From assembly GCF_016595235.1 (NCBI RefSeq), contig NZ_JAENHL010000007.1:1214765-1278764 (forward strand): a stretch of DNA of 64,000 nucleotides. Direction: 5' to 3'. Shown here piece after piece: positions 39,044 through 47,257 of this stretch (positions are counted from its first letter, which is position 1; the number at the start of each line of letters is the position of its first letter). The position numbers and the translations under genes are program-made. The stretch is from Taklimakanibacter albus (lineage in GTDB: Bacteria > Pseudomonadota > Alphaproteobacteria > Rhizobiales > Aestuariivirgaceae). The notes beneath the pieces were generated by a model. The model did no database searches. It was not told the DNA's origin and was given only the letters and a program-made list of their open reading frames with translations.

Positions 39044-39823
39044 TCAATCGGTGACGGTCAGGCTCACTTGCCCGAGCCTGGCGATTTCGATCACCACCAC
39101 ATCACCCGCATTCAGCCATTTGGTCTCGACAAGGCTGCCGAGGAACACGAATTCGCCGCGCCGCAACCCTTCGGCGCTCCGCTGGTTTGCCAGCCAGGCC
39201 AGCGCCGCGAGGGGATGTCCCATCACCATGGCGCCGGTGCCGCGCCCGACCTCGTTGCCATTGATGCGCATATGACCCGCGAGCGCTGCCAGATCGAAGG
39301 CGCGCCATTGCGTCACCGGCACCCCGAGCGCGCACCCCGCATTGAAGAAATTATCCGCGATCAGCGTGGGGGCGCCGAGCGTGCGATAGTCGGCATAACG
39401 ATCATCGACGATCTCGATACCCGCCATGACGGCGCCGACATGAGGCAGAAGTGTTTGCGGCGTGTAGTCGTCCCGACCCGGCTCGATGTCCGTCCCGATC
39501 TCGACGACGATTTCGCATTCGACGCCGAGCTTGCGATAGTGCGGGCGGGCAATTTCGGCATGCGCTCCAAATACCGTCTGCGCGAAGACGCGGCCGGCGC
39601 AGGGATTTCCGATGCCGAGAAATTTCTGCATGACCGGCGTCGTGCAGCCGATCTTGTGCCCGACAAGGGCGCCCAGCTTCTGCGCGATGAGATCGTTCGT
39701 CTCGGCTTGTAGCGCGTAAGCGGCCGCTTCGTCTCCAGGGCGCAGAGCGATATCGAGATCGATCGGTGAAAGCGAAAGCCGCTGGCGAGCGAGGACTTCG
39801 GCCGCGGTCCCGCTCATCGGCAT
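39044..39823 (-). CDS. 2-keto-4-pentenoate hydratase / fumarylacetoacetate hydrolase family protein
   Basis: The protein of about 259 residues resembles catechol-pathway hydratases such as MhpD: GHKIGCTTPVMQKFLGI, then the metal-binding acidic residues in GVECEIVVEIGTDI, and LGSLVETKWLNAGDVVVIEI at the end. Its substrate is uncertain, since no aromatic-degradation genes are near. A longer frame reaches 39958, but the ATG at 39823 overlaps the mutT stop by one base (TAATG), which indicates coupling and decides the start; an ATG six bases on is also possible. Confidence 0.85.
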   Translation of the reverse strand: MPMSGTAAEVLARQRLSLSPIDLDIALRPGDEAAAYALQAETNDLIAQKLGALVGHKIGCTTPVMQKFLGIGNPCAGRVFAQTVFGAHAEIARPHYRKLGVECEIVVEIGTDIEPGRDDYTPQTLLPHVGAVMAGIEIVDDRYADYRTLGAPTLIADNFFNAGCALGVPVTQWRAFDLAALAGHMRINGNEVGRGTGAMVMGHPLAALAWLANQRSAEGLRRGEFVFLGSLVETKWLNAGDVVVIEIARLGQVSLTVTD

Positions 39824-40239
39824 TATAAGAGATCGATGAGATGCGGGATCAGCGGCAGGTCGGCGGGCGGCATCGGATGCTCGCGCAACCGGTTGGGCTT
39901 CACCCATTTGAGCTCCTGGCCCTCGAGCGCGGTCACCATGCCCTTCCAGCGCCGGCACACATAAAGCGGCATCAGCAGATGGAATTTTTCATAAGCGTGG
40001 CTGGCGAAAGTGAGGGGCGCCAGACAGGCTTCGGTGACATCGATGTCAAGCTCTTCCTTGAGCTCACGGATAAGCGCCAGCTCCGGACGCTCGCCCGCTT
40101 CGACCTTGCCGCCCGGAAATTCCCACATGCCGGCCATCGCCTTGCCTTCCGGCCGTTTGGCGATGAGCACGCGGCCATCGGCGTCGACCAATGCGACGGC
40201 CGCGACGAGAACTAGCGCGTGATCAGGAAAAGTGGGCAC
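39823..40239 (-). CDS. mutT: MutT-type Nudix hydrolase (8-oxo-dGTP diphosphatase)
   Basis: The product has up to 138 residues with a complete Nudix box (GGKVEAGERPELALIRELKE followed by ELDID). It cleanses oxidised guanine nucleotides, preventing A:T to C:G changes. The only long start is a GTG at 40239 that lies inside a palindromic intergenic repeat (40213-40264), so the first residues (PTFPDHA) come from the repeat. The conserved part starts at LVLVAAVALVDADGR. It follows argJ and is coupled to the hydratase gene, as in related genomes where mutT follows argJ. Confidence 0.92.
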   Translation of the reverse strand: MPTFPDHALVLVAAVALVDADGRVLIAKRPEGKAMAGMWEFPGGKVEAGERPELALIRELKEELDIDVTEACLAPLTFASHAYEKFHLLMPLYVCRRWKGMVTALEGQELKWVKPNRLREHPMPPADLPLIPHLIDLL

Positions 40240-40264
40240 CGGTTTTCCGTCCGATCACGCGCTA
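40213..40264. repeat. Palindromic repeat overlapping the mutT start
   Basis: Arms TAGCGCGTGATC and GATCACGCGCTA flank an inner GGAAAA/TTTTCC pair around a GTGGGCACCGG core. From general knowledge, sequences with this GAAAAGTGGGCACCGGTTTTC core are common intergenic repeats in Rhizobiales genomes. Here about 27 bp of it are read as the first mutT codons. Confidence 0.75.
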
Positions 40265-40284
40265 AATTAAGGATAACGATCACG

Positions 40285-40326
40285 TTTATCAATTCAGGTC
40301 GAATCGACCTGAATTGATCGTGATCT
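40285..40326. repeat. Long palindrome between argJ and mutT
   Basis: TCAATTCAGGTCGA and TCGACCTGAATTGA form a 14-bp stem with a single central base (about 40289-40317). Shorter outer arms (ATCACG / CGTGAT) are offset by a small bulge. No U-run follows on the minus strand, so it is probably a second repeat element and not a terminator. Confidence 0.7.
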
Positions 40327-40342
40327 GGGGGCAGGCCGCTCA

Positions 40343-41584
40343 TCAGCTGCGATAGGAGCCGTTGATGTCGATATAGCGGTGGGTGAGATCGCAGGTCCAC
40401 ACCGTGGCCCGGCCCTTGCCCACGCCGACATCCGCCTTGATGACGATCGAACGGCCTTTCATATGCGGCATGATATCCGCCTCGCGATAGTCGGGCGCCT
40501 TCATGCCGTTCTTCGCGAGCTGCACGCCGCCGATCCAGATCTTGAGCTTGTCGCGGATCGCCTTCTCGCCCGATTTGCCGATCGCCATGACGATGCGGCC
40601 CCAATTGGCGTCCTCGCCGGCGATCGCCGTCTTGACCAGCGGCGAATTGGCGATCGCCATGCCGATGGTGCGCGCCGCTTTGTCGTTTTCGGCCCCGGCG
40701 ACGGTGATCTCGATCAGTTTCTCCGCACCCTCGCCGTCCTTCACCACTTGCAGCGCCAGGTCCTGGCACAGATCATCGAGCGCCTTGGCGAAAGCCTTCA
40801 GCCGCGGATCGGCGTCGGATTTGAGACCTTTCAGCGCCGGGCCGGCCGTGCCGGTGGCGAAAGCGAGCAGCGTGTCGGAGGTCGAGGTATCGCCGTCGAC
40901 GGTGATACAGTTGAAGCTCTTGGCAGAGCTGCGGCTCAGGAGCTTCTGCAGGATCTTGGGCGGGAGCGCCGCGTCGGTGAAGACGAAGGAAAGCATCGTC
41001 GCCATGTCGGGCGCGATCATGCCCGAGCCCTTGGCGATGCCGTTGAGCGTGACGGTGACGTCGCCCAGGCGCGCCTTGCGGGTGGCCGCTTTGGGGAACG
41101 TGTCGGTCGTCATGATGGCGCGCGCGGCGTCCGCCCAGGCATCGGCGCGCAAGGCGCCAAAGAGCTGCGGCAGGGCCTTGACGATGGGCGCCGGGTTGAG
41201 CGGCTCGCCGATGACTCCGGTCGAGGCCTGAAAAATCTCGGCCGGCTTGCATTTGGCCTGAGCGCCGAGCGCCTTGGCGACCGCGGTCACGGTCTTGACT
41301 CCGGCGCTGCCGGTGAAGGCATTGGCGTTGCCGGAATTGACGATGAGGGCGCGCGCCGCGCCGCCTTTCAACTTCTCGGCGCACCAGTCGACCGGCGCCG
41401 AGCGCGATTTGGAGGTGGTCAGAACCCCGGCGACGGACGTGCCGGGCGCCACAAGCGCCAGAAGCACATCGGGACGGTTCTTATAACGTATGCCCGTCTC
41501 GGCGACCGCGAAGGTGACGCCGTCCAGGGGAGGAACCACTGGAAATTGCTCCGGCGCCAATGGCGACCGGACGTTGCTGGCCAT
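40343..41584 (-). CDS. argJ: Bifunctional ornithine acetyltransferase / N-acetylglutamate synthase
   Basis: ArgJ recycles the acetyl group between N-acetylornithine and glutamate in arginine synthesis. The 413-residue precursor cleaves itself at the conserved Thr196 in APDMATML, which becomes the nucleophile of the beta chain. Other signatures are IVNSGNANAFTG near residue 80 and the C-terminal DLTHRYIDINGSYRS. The ATG at 41584 follows GGGGAGGGGAAG. It lies downstream of the foldase gene by about 45 bp and upstream of mutT. Confidence 0.97.
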   Translation of the reverse strand: MASNVRSPLAPEQFPVVPPLDGVTFAVAETGIRYKNRPDVLLALVAPGTSVAGVLTTSKSRSAPVDWCAEKLKGGAARALIVNSGNANAFTGSAGVKTVTAVAKALGAQAKCKPAEIFQASTGVIGEPLNPAPIVKALPQLFGALRADAWADAARAIMTTDTFPKAATRKARLGDVTVTLNGIAKGSGMIAPDMATMLSFVFTDAALPPKILQKLLSRSSAKSFNCITVDGDTSTSDTLLAFATGTAGPALKGLKSDADPRLKAFAKALDDLCQDLALQVVKDGEGAEKLIEITVAGAENDKAARTIGMAIANSPLVKTAIAGEDANWGRIVMAIGKSGEKAIRDKLKIWIGGVQLAKNGMKAPDYREADIMPHMKGRSIVIKADVGVGKGRATVWTCDLTHRYIDINGSYRS

Positions 41585-41628
41585 TCTTCCCCTCCCCGAA
41601 AGTCATCGCGCGAAGCCGTCGCGTGTGG

Positions 41629-42618
41629 TTACTGCGGCGCCTGCATATCCGATTTGCCGCCGCCTGTCGCGGGTTCATCACCGGTAAGGCCCGGCGCGTC
41701 GGTTGCGTCCGGCTGATCGCCGCCGGCGGGCGCAGCGCCGCCCTGCTTCTGCTGCAGCGCCTTCTGGCGCAGCTTGCGGGCTTCCTCGGCGAACTTCGCC
41801 AGATCGGGATCCTTCAGCTCGACCTTCGACTCCATGCGCAGCTTGATGATCTTCTCCTGCGTCTTCTTGCGCAGCAGGATGTTGCGGATCGCCGTCTTCA
41901 CCTGGTCATAGGGCTGGGCGCCGCCCATCTTGCGGTCTTCGAGCTTGATGATGTGCCAGCCGAAATCGGTCTTGACCGGCTGCGACACCTCGCCCGGCTT
42001 CAATGCGAAGGCGGCCTTGGAGAATTCCGGCACCATTTCGGGCGCGGTGAAATAGCCGAGATCGCCGCCATATTCCTTCGAGCCGTCGGTGCTGTACTGC
42101 TTGGCGAGATCCTCGAACTTCTCGCCCTTCTGGAGGCGGGCACGGATCTGCTTGGCTTCCTGCTCGGTGGCGACGAGGATATGCCGGGCCCGGACGCGCT
42201 CGGTCTGGGCGACCTTGGCCGACTCGGTTTCATAGGCCTTCTTCATCTCGTCTTCGGTGACGGTCGGAACGATCGTCTGGGCGAAATAGGCATCGCGCAA
42301 TGCCTTGGCCTGATAGAGCGCGAGACGACGCTTATATTCGTCCGAATCGGCAATGCCTTCCTTGACCGCCGCCTGGGCCAGGAGATGACGCTCGACCAGA
42401 TATTCGACGATATAGGGATAACGCAGCTTCGGTGGAATATCGGGCAGCTGGCCGAGAATGTCCTCCGCCGCCATTTCCACCTCGGAGACCTTGATTTCAT
42501 GGCCGTTTACGATGGCGACCGTCTTGTCTTCCTTCACCTGCGCATGGGCCGGTGTCAAAAGCAGGAAGGACACCGCCGACAAGGCGGCGAATTTGGTGAA
42601 TTTCTGAATCATCAGCAT
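41629..42618 (-). CDS. Parvulin-type peptidylprolyl isomerase (PpiC/SurA-like), exported
   Basis: The 329-residue protein has a signal peptide ending near residue 26 (TPAHA-Q), a helical SurA-like N-domain and a parvulin domain at about 142-235 (RARHILVATEQEAKQIRARL, GGDLGYFTAPEMVPEFSKAA, TDFGWHIIKLEDR). The tail is rich in K, Q, G, A and P. It is a likely periplasmic foldase for outer-membrane or secreted proteins; the autotransporters at the left of the window would be typical clients, which is inference. The long frame from 42762 is rejected because the ATG at 42618 directly precedes the signal peptide. It is divergent from secA. Confidence 0.92.
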   Translation of the reverse strand: MLMIQKFTKFAALSAVSFLLLTPAHAQVKEDKTVAIVNGHEIKVSEVEMAAEDILGQLPDIPPKLRYPYIVEYLVERHLLAQAAVKEGIADSDEYKRRLALYQAKALRDAYFAQTIVPTVTEDEMKKAYETESAKVAQTERVRARHILVATEQEAKQIRARLQKGEKFEDLAKQYSTDGSKEYGGDLGYFTAPEMVPEFSKAAFALKPGEVSQPVKTDFGWHIIKLEDRKMGGAQPYDQVKTAIRNILLRKKTQEKIIKLRMESKVELKDPDLAKFAEEARKLRQKALQQKQGGAAPAGGDQPDATDAPGLTGDEPATGGGKSDMQAPQ

Positions 42619-42996
42619 CGGATTCCCATTCAGGGGTCTTGGCACCGGGCGGCGTCCTTGCCGCGATGGTAGCTCATTGGCGGTCAAATCCGGCAAGAAT
42701 AAGCCGCCTCCAGGCCTGATTTTCCCTAATTCGTTGTAACGCGGCGCGGACAATGGTCGCATTAAACGTCAACTTCAAGGGGGGATTTGGAACATTTACG
42801 CCCTGTGACCTTGATGCAACGCATTGAAGTCCTTGGGGAGACCGACTACCTGAAATGGGCTTGACCGAGCCAGGCCGCCGGCTTCGTTAAATTCATTTCA
42901 GGCTTCGGGGCAATTGCCCGGAGGCGCCAATTTCATTAAAAGGCGGCCCGAGACTTGCGTCGGCGACAGCGCCCCGCTCCGAAGGAAAGACATAAT
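42619..42996. other. Divergent promoter region between the foldase gene and secA
   Basis: In these 378 bp I see no gene, tRNA or clear riboswitch. It must contain the promoters of both flanking genes. Candidate -35-like TTGACC at 42861 lacks a well-spaced -10. A short palindrome GGGGCAATTGCCCG at about 42908-42921 is the only notable symmetry; its role is unknown. Confidence 0.45.
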
Positions 42997-45735
42997 ATGC
43001 TAGGACTGCGTTCGATCGCGTCGCGGATTTTCGGCACCTCAAATGACCGCAAGGTCGGGAAATATGCCGCCCGCGTCGCCGAGATTAACGCTCTGGAGGC
43101 GAGCCTCACCGGCCTGTCCGACGAGGCGCTCAAAGCCCGCACCGTCGAATTCCGCGAGCAGCTGGCCAATGGCCGTCCGCTCGACGAGCTTCTGGCGCCG
43201 GCCTTCGCCACCGTCCGCGAGGCGGCCAAGCGCACCCTCGGCCAACGCCATTTCGACGTCCAGCTCATCGGCGGCATGGTGCTCCATGAAGGCTGCATCG
43301 CCGAGATGAAGACCGGCGAAGGCAAGACCCTGGTCGCCACCCTCCCCGTCTATCTCAATGCGCTCACCCAGAAGGGCGTGCATGTGGTGACGGTCAACGA
43401 TTATCTCGCCCAGCGCGACGCACAGTGGATGGGCCAGGTCTACAACTTCCTGGGACTGAGCACCGGCGTCATCGTGCACGGCCTCTCCGACGCCGAGCGC
43501 CGCCAGCAATATGCCGCCGACGTGACCTATGCCACCAACAACGAGCTCGGCTTCGACTATCTGCGCGACAACATGAAATTCCATCTCGAGGAGATGGTGC
43601 AGCGCGGCCATAATTTCGCGATCGTCGACGAAGTCGACTCGATCCTGGTCGACGAGGCGAGAACACCGCTCATCATTTCCGGTCCGATCGACGACAAGTC
43701 CGACCTCTATATTGCCATTGACGCCTTCCTGCCGCAGCTCGTCGAGGGCGACTTCGAGCTCGACGAAAAGCAGCGCACCGTGACACTGACCGAACAGGGC
43801 AACGTGCATATGGAGCAGTTGCTCGGCGCGGCCGGCCTGCTCAAGGGCGAGAATTTCTACGACGCCGAAAATGTCACCGTCGTGCATCACGTGCAGCAGG
43901 CGCTGCGCGCCCACAAGATCTTCCAGCGCGACAAGGACTACATCGTCAAGGACAATCAGGTCATCATCATCGACGAGTTCACCGGCCGCATGATGCCGGG
44001 ACGGCGTTATTCCGATGGCCAGCACCAGGCGCTCGAGGCCAAGGAGCATGTCGCCATCCAGCCGGAGAATCAGACGCTCGCCTCGATCACCTTCCAGAAC
44101 TATTTCCGCCTCTATGAAAAACTCGCCGGCATGACCGGCACCGCCAATACCGAGGCGGAAGAGTTCATGGACATCTACAAGCTCGACGTCATCGAAATCC
44201 CGACCAACATGCCGGTCGGCCGCAAGGACGAGGACGACGAGGTCTACCGCACCGCCAAGGAAAAATACAAAGCGATCATCCAGATCATCAAGGAAGCGCG
44301 CGAGCGCAAGCAGCCGGTGCTGGTCGGCACGACCTCGATCGAGAAGTCGGAGATTCTCTCCGGCATGCTGAAGAGCATGAACGTCCAGCACAATGTGCTG
44401 AATGCCCGCTATCACGAGCAGGAAGCCCAGATCATCGGCCAGGCCGGCTATCCGGGCGCCGTCACCATCGCCACCAACATGGCCGGCCGCGGCACCGACA
44501 TCAAGCTCGGCGGCAATGCCGAGATGCGCATCGCCGCCGAGCTCGGCAATATTCCGCCCGGCCCCGAGCGCCAGAAGCGCGAGGACGAGATCCGCGCCGA
44601 GATCGAGCGCAACAAGGAAGAAGTGCTGAAGGCCGGCGGCCTCTTCGTCATCGGCACCGAGCGCCATGAAAGCCGGCGCATCGACAACCAGCTGCGCGGC
44701 CGTTCCGGCCGCCAGGGTGACCCCGGCCGCTCGCTGTTCTATCTCTCCCTCGACGACGACCTGATGCGCATCTTCGGCTCCGAGCGCATGGACTCGATGC
44801 TGCAGAAGCTCGGCCTCAAGGAGGACGAGGCCATCGTCCATCCGTGGATCAACAAGGCCCTTGAAAAGGCGCAGCAGAAGGTCGAGGCGCGCAACTTCGA
44901 CATCCGCAAGAACCTGCTGAAGTTCGACAATGTGATGAACGACCAGCGCAAGGTCATCTTCGAGATGCGTATCGGCGTCATGCGCGGCGAAGAGGTGCCG
45001 GAGACGATCGACGATATGCGCCATCAGGTGATCGACGATCAGGTCGCCCGCCATATCCCCGAGAACGCCTATGCCGAGCAATGGGACGCGGCGGGCCTGC
45101 GCGAGAAGCTGCGCGAGACCATCGCCCTCGACCTGCCGGTCGATGAATGGGCGAAGGAGGAAGGCATCGCCGATGAGGAGATCCGCGAGCGCGTGACCCG
45201 GGCGGCGGATGAGTTCTATGCGCGCAAGCGCGAGACCTACACGCCCGAGGTGATGACCCAGGTCGAGAAGGCGGTGATCCTGCAGACGCTCGACCATCTC
45301 TGGCGCGAGCATATCGTCACCGTCGAGCATCTGCGCCAGGTCATCCATCTGCGCGGCTATGGCCAGCGCGATCCGCTCAACGAATACAAGACCGAAGGCT
45401 TCACGCTGTTCGAGGCGATGATCGCCCATCTGCGCGAGCTGACCACCGGCCAGATCATGCGCGTCGAGCTGCAGAGCCGTCCCGGCGACGATGACGACGA
45501 TCTGCTTCCCGACGAGGACGATCTGCCGCCGATGCAGGCGCATCATATCGATGCGACGACCGGCCAGGACGATGTCGGCGAAGGCATCGTCTTCGGGCAG
45601 GAGCCTCAGCGCAAGGCCGGCAAGCAGCCGGTCGATCCGCAGGATCCGGCGACCTGGGGCAAGGTCGGCCGCAACGACGCCTGCCCCTGCGGCTCAGGCA
45701 AGAAATACAAGCACTGCCACGGCGCCTATGCGTAA
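42997..45735 (+). CDS. secA: Preprotein translocase ATPase SecA
   Basis: SecA drives Sec-dependent export through SecYEG. The 912-residue protein has Walker A in [16 protein letters not shown], the DEAD-like [14 protein letters not shown], the helicase motif [20 protein letters not shown] (residues in NBD2), and the C-terminal zinc-binding tail [14 protein letters not shown] that binds SecB. The ATG at 42997 follows AGGAAAG and starts [13 protein letters not shown]; the longer frame from 42955 is rejected. Confidence 0.98.
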   Translation: MLGLRSIASRIFGTSNDRKVGKYAARVAEINALEASLTGLSDEALKARTVEFREQLANGRPLDELLAPAFATVREAAKRTLGQRHFDVQLIGGMVLHEGCIAEMKTGEGKTLVATLPVYLNALTQKGVHVVTVNDYLAQRDAQWMGQVYNFLGLSTGVIVHGLSDAERRQQYAADVTYATNNELGFDYLRDNMKFHLEEMVQRGHNFAIVDEVDSILVDEARTPLIISGPIDDKSDLYIAIDAFLPQLVEGDFELDEKQRTVTLTEQGNVHMEQLLGAAGLLKGENFYDAENVTVVHHVQQALRAHKIFQRDKDYIVKDNQVIIIDEFTGRMMPGRRYSDGQHQALEAKEHVAIQPENQTLASITFQNYFRLYEKLAGMTGTANTEAEEFMDIYKLDVIEIPTNMPVGRKDEDDEVYRTAKEKYKAIIQIIKEARERKQPVLVGTTSIEKSEILSGMLKSMNVQHNVLNARYHEQEAQIIGQAGYPGAVTIATNMAGRGTDIKLGGNAEMRIAAELGNIPPGPERQKREDEIRAEIERNKEEVLKAGGLFVIGTERHESRRIDNQLRGRSGRQGDPGRSLFYLSLDDDLMRIFGSERMDSMLQKLGLKEDEAIVHPWINKALEKAQQKVEARNFDIRKNLLKFDNVMNDQRKVIFEMRIGVMRGEEVPETIDDMRHQVIDDQVARHIPENAYAEQWDAAGLREKLRETIALDLPVDEWAKEEGIADEEIRERVTRAADEFYARKRETYTPEVMTQVEKAVILQTLDHLWREHIVTVEHLRQVIHLRGYGQRDPLNEYKTEGFTLFEAMIAHLRELTTGQIMRVELQSRPGDDDDDLLPDEDDLPPMQAHHIDATTGQDDVGEGIVFGQEPQRKAGKQPVDPQDPATWGKVGRNDACPCGSGKKYKHCHGAYA

Positions 45736-45785
45736 GGGTTGATCACCCTCGCGTCCGGGCGCGGTCGTGTATCCAGTGAGCGTTC

Positions 45786-46262
45786 ATGATGAACATGCTT
45801 CGGGAAGTGCACATCCGTCCGGCGCGGCGGGAGGATATCCGGACAATCGTGCGCCTGCTCGCCGACGATGAGCTCGGGCGAGACCGCGAAGATCTTTCCG
45901 AACCGCTTTCGCAGGCCTATTTCAAGGCATTCGATGAGATCGTCGCGGACAAACGAAACCTCGTGATCGTCGCCGAAGCGGCCGATGGCGGGCTCCTCGG
46001 CTGTCTGCAGATGACCTTCATCCCTGGCCTCAGCCATCAGGGCGCCGAGCGTGCTCTCATTGAAGATGTGCGTGTCGATAAGCACCATCGCGGCCGCAAG
46101 ATCGGGCACCATATGCTCGATTGGGCGATCGGCGAGGCGCGCCGACGGCACAGTTGTCTGATCGAGCTATTTGTCCACGAAACCCGGTTCGCCGCGCGGC
46201 GCTTCTATGAGAACCATGGTTTCAAGGACAGTCACCGCGGCATGCGGCTTCAACTGGCCTGA
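45786..46262 (+). CDS. GNAT-family N-acetyltransferase
   Basis: The 158-residue protein shows the GNAT fold: VHIRPARREDIRTIVRLLAD, a core strand ALIEDVRVDKHHRGRKIGHH with the acetyl-CoA pyrophosphate loop (RGRKIG) and RFYENHGFKDSHRGM at the end. The acceptor is unknown. It lies 50 bp after secA and may be read through from it. The ribosome site is weak and the ATG at 45795 is an alternative start. Confidence 0.9.
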   Translation: MMNMLREVHIRPARREDIRTIVRLLADDELGRDREDLSEPLSQAYFKAFDEIVADKRNLVIVAEAADGGLLGCLQMTFIPGLSHQGAERALIEDVRVDKHHRGRKIGHHMLDWAIGEARRRHSCLIELFVHETRFAARRFYENHGFKDSHRGMRLQLA

Positions 46263-46282
46263 GAACTTAAGGCCCAGCGGTT

Positions 46283-46627
46283 TCAATGCGTGACGGAGTG
46301 CGACAGGGTGTTGATAATGACCACCCCCGTGATGATGAAGCCGATGCCGATCAGCGCCGGCAGATCGAGCGACTGGCGCAGCACGACGAAGCCCACGGCC
46401 GACACCAGCACGATGCCGAGCCCGCTCCAGATCGCATATGCGATGCCGACCGGCATGACGCGCAGCGCGAAGGACAGCAGATAGAAGGCCAATGCATAGG
46501 CAGCGATCGTGCCCAGCGTCGGCCACAGGCGGGTGAATTGCTGCGAGGCGGCAAGCAGCGACGTGCCCACCACTTCGGCGGCGATGGCGACGAGCAGCAG
46601 GCCATAGGCGGTGACCAGCGGATTCAT
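46283..46627 (-). CDS. Small multidrug resistance (SMR) family transporter
   Basis: The 114-residue inner-membrane protein has four hydrophobic helices. The essential membrane glutamate is Glu18 (VAIAAEVVGTSLL). The motif YAIWSGLGIVLVSAVGF contains the conserved tryptophan. Sequence style is closer to EmrE (quaternary ammonium/cation efflux) than to SugE, but substrate is not certain. The start at 46627 overlaps the stop of the TetR gene by four bases (ATGA), so the two form an operon and the repressor likely controls the pump. Confidence 0.93.
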   Translation of the reverse strand: MNPLVTAYGLLLVAIAAEVVGTSLLAASQQFTRLWPTLGTIAAYALAFYLLSFALRVMPVGIAYAIWSGLGIVLVSAVGFVVLRQSLDLPALIGIGFIITGVVIINTLSHSVTH

Positions 46628-47184
46628 GACGGCACACTTCTTGTTACGGTGATGAGGCGGTTGCGCAGCTCGGCCCGGTTGGCCGGCCGCACCTCCATGA
46701 AATCGGCGAGCCACACGCCATCGGCGGCATAACGGATGACCTCGAGCTCGGGCGCGCTGTCGGTTGCGCGATGCCGGTCGAGACGCGCCGCGAGCCACTT
46801 GGCCCACAGCTCCCTGAGGCGCGGATCGGTGAGCATGGCAATGCCGAGCACGGCGCAGGAACTGTCCACGCCGACATCGCCCTGGCGGAACATGGCCTCG
46901 ACATAGGCGCGGGAGAAGCAGCCAGGCCTCTCACCGTCCGCCGCGATCAGCTCGTCGATATCGCGGTCGAGCGCGGCGAGGAAATCGGTGAACATCGCCT
47001 CGATCAGCACCTGCTTCGAGGGGAAATGATGGAGCAGCCCGCCCTTGGTCACACCCGCGGCGGCCGCCACCCCTTGCAGGCTGACACCGGCCAGCCCCTC
47101 CCGAACCGACAGCCGCGCCGCCTGGTCGAGCAGCTGGCGGCGAACCTGGGCCGGATCCTTCTTGCGATGATGAGCGAGAGCCAC
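46624..47184 (-). CDS. TetR/AcrR-family transcriptional repressor
   Basis: The 186-residue protein has an N-terminal helix-turn-helix (VSLQGVAAAAGVTKGGLLHH, FPSKQVLIEAMF) and a helical ligand domain. It is the first gene of a two-gene operon with an SMR pump, so repression relieved by a pump substrate is the expected logic. The start is a GTG at 47184 with no good ribosome site. A promoter-like pair (TGGACA, 18 bp, TATGTT) places the transcript start at about the GTG, so a leaderless message is possible. Confidence 0.92.
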   Translation of the reverse strand: MALAHHRKKDPAQVRRQLLDQAARLSVREGLAGVSLQGVAAAAGVTKGGLLHHFPSKQVLIEAMFTDFLAALDRDIDELIAADGERPGCFSRAYVEAMFRQGDVGVDSSCAVLGIAMLTDPRLRELWAKWLAARLDRHRATDSAPELEVIRYAADGVWLADFMEVRPANRAELRNRLITVTRSVPS

Positions 47185-47190
47185 GGCATA

Positions 47191-47222
47191 AACATACCAT
47201 CTGGACGGTTTCTTTGTCCAGA
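47191..47222 (-). promoter_or_regulatory. Promoter and TetR-type operator of the TetR/SMR operon
   Basis: The inverted repeat TCTGGAC-N9-GTCCAGA (47200-47222) overlaps a promoter-like -35 TGGACA (47215-47220, minus strand) and -10 TATGTT (47191-47196) with an 18-bp spacer. The placement is ideal for autorepression. Binding is inferred from position and symmetry. Confidence 0.6.
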
Positions 47223-47257
47223 ATTATGGGAACGCGACTTCCGCCCTCCAGCGCTAC

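Noticed and set aside
43039-45546. 835-codon antisense frame across secA
   Set aside because: High GC removes stops from the frame opposite the codons. secA is unambiguous on the plus strand.
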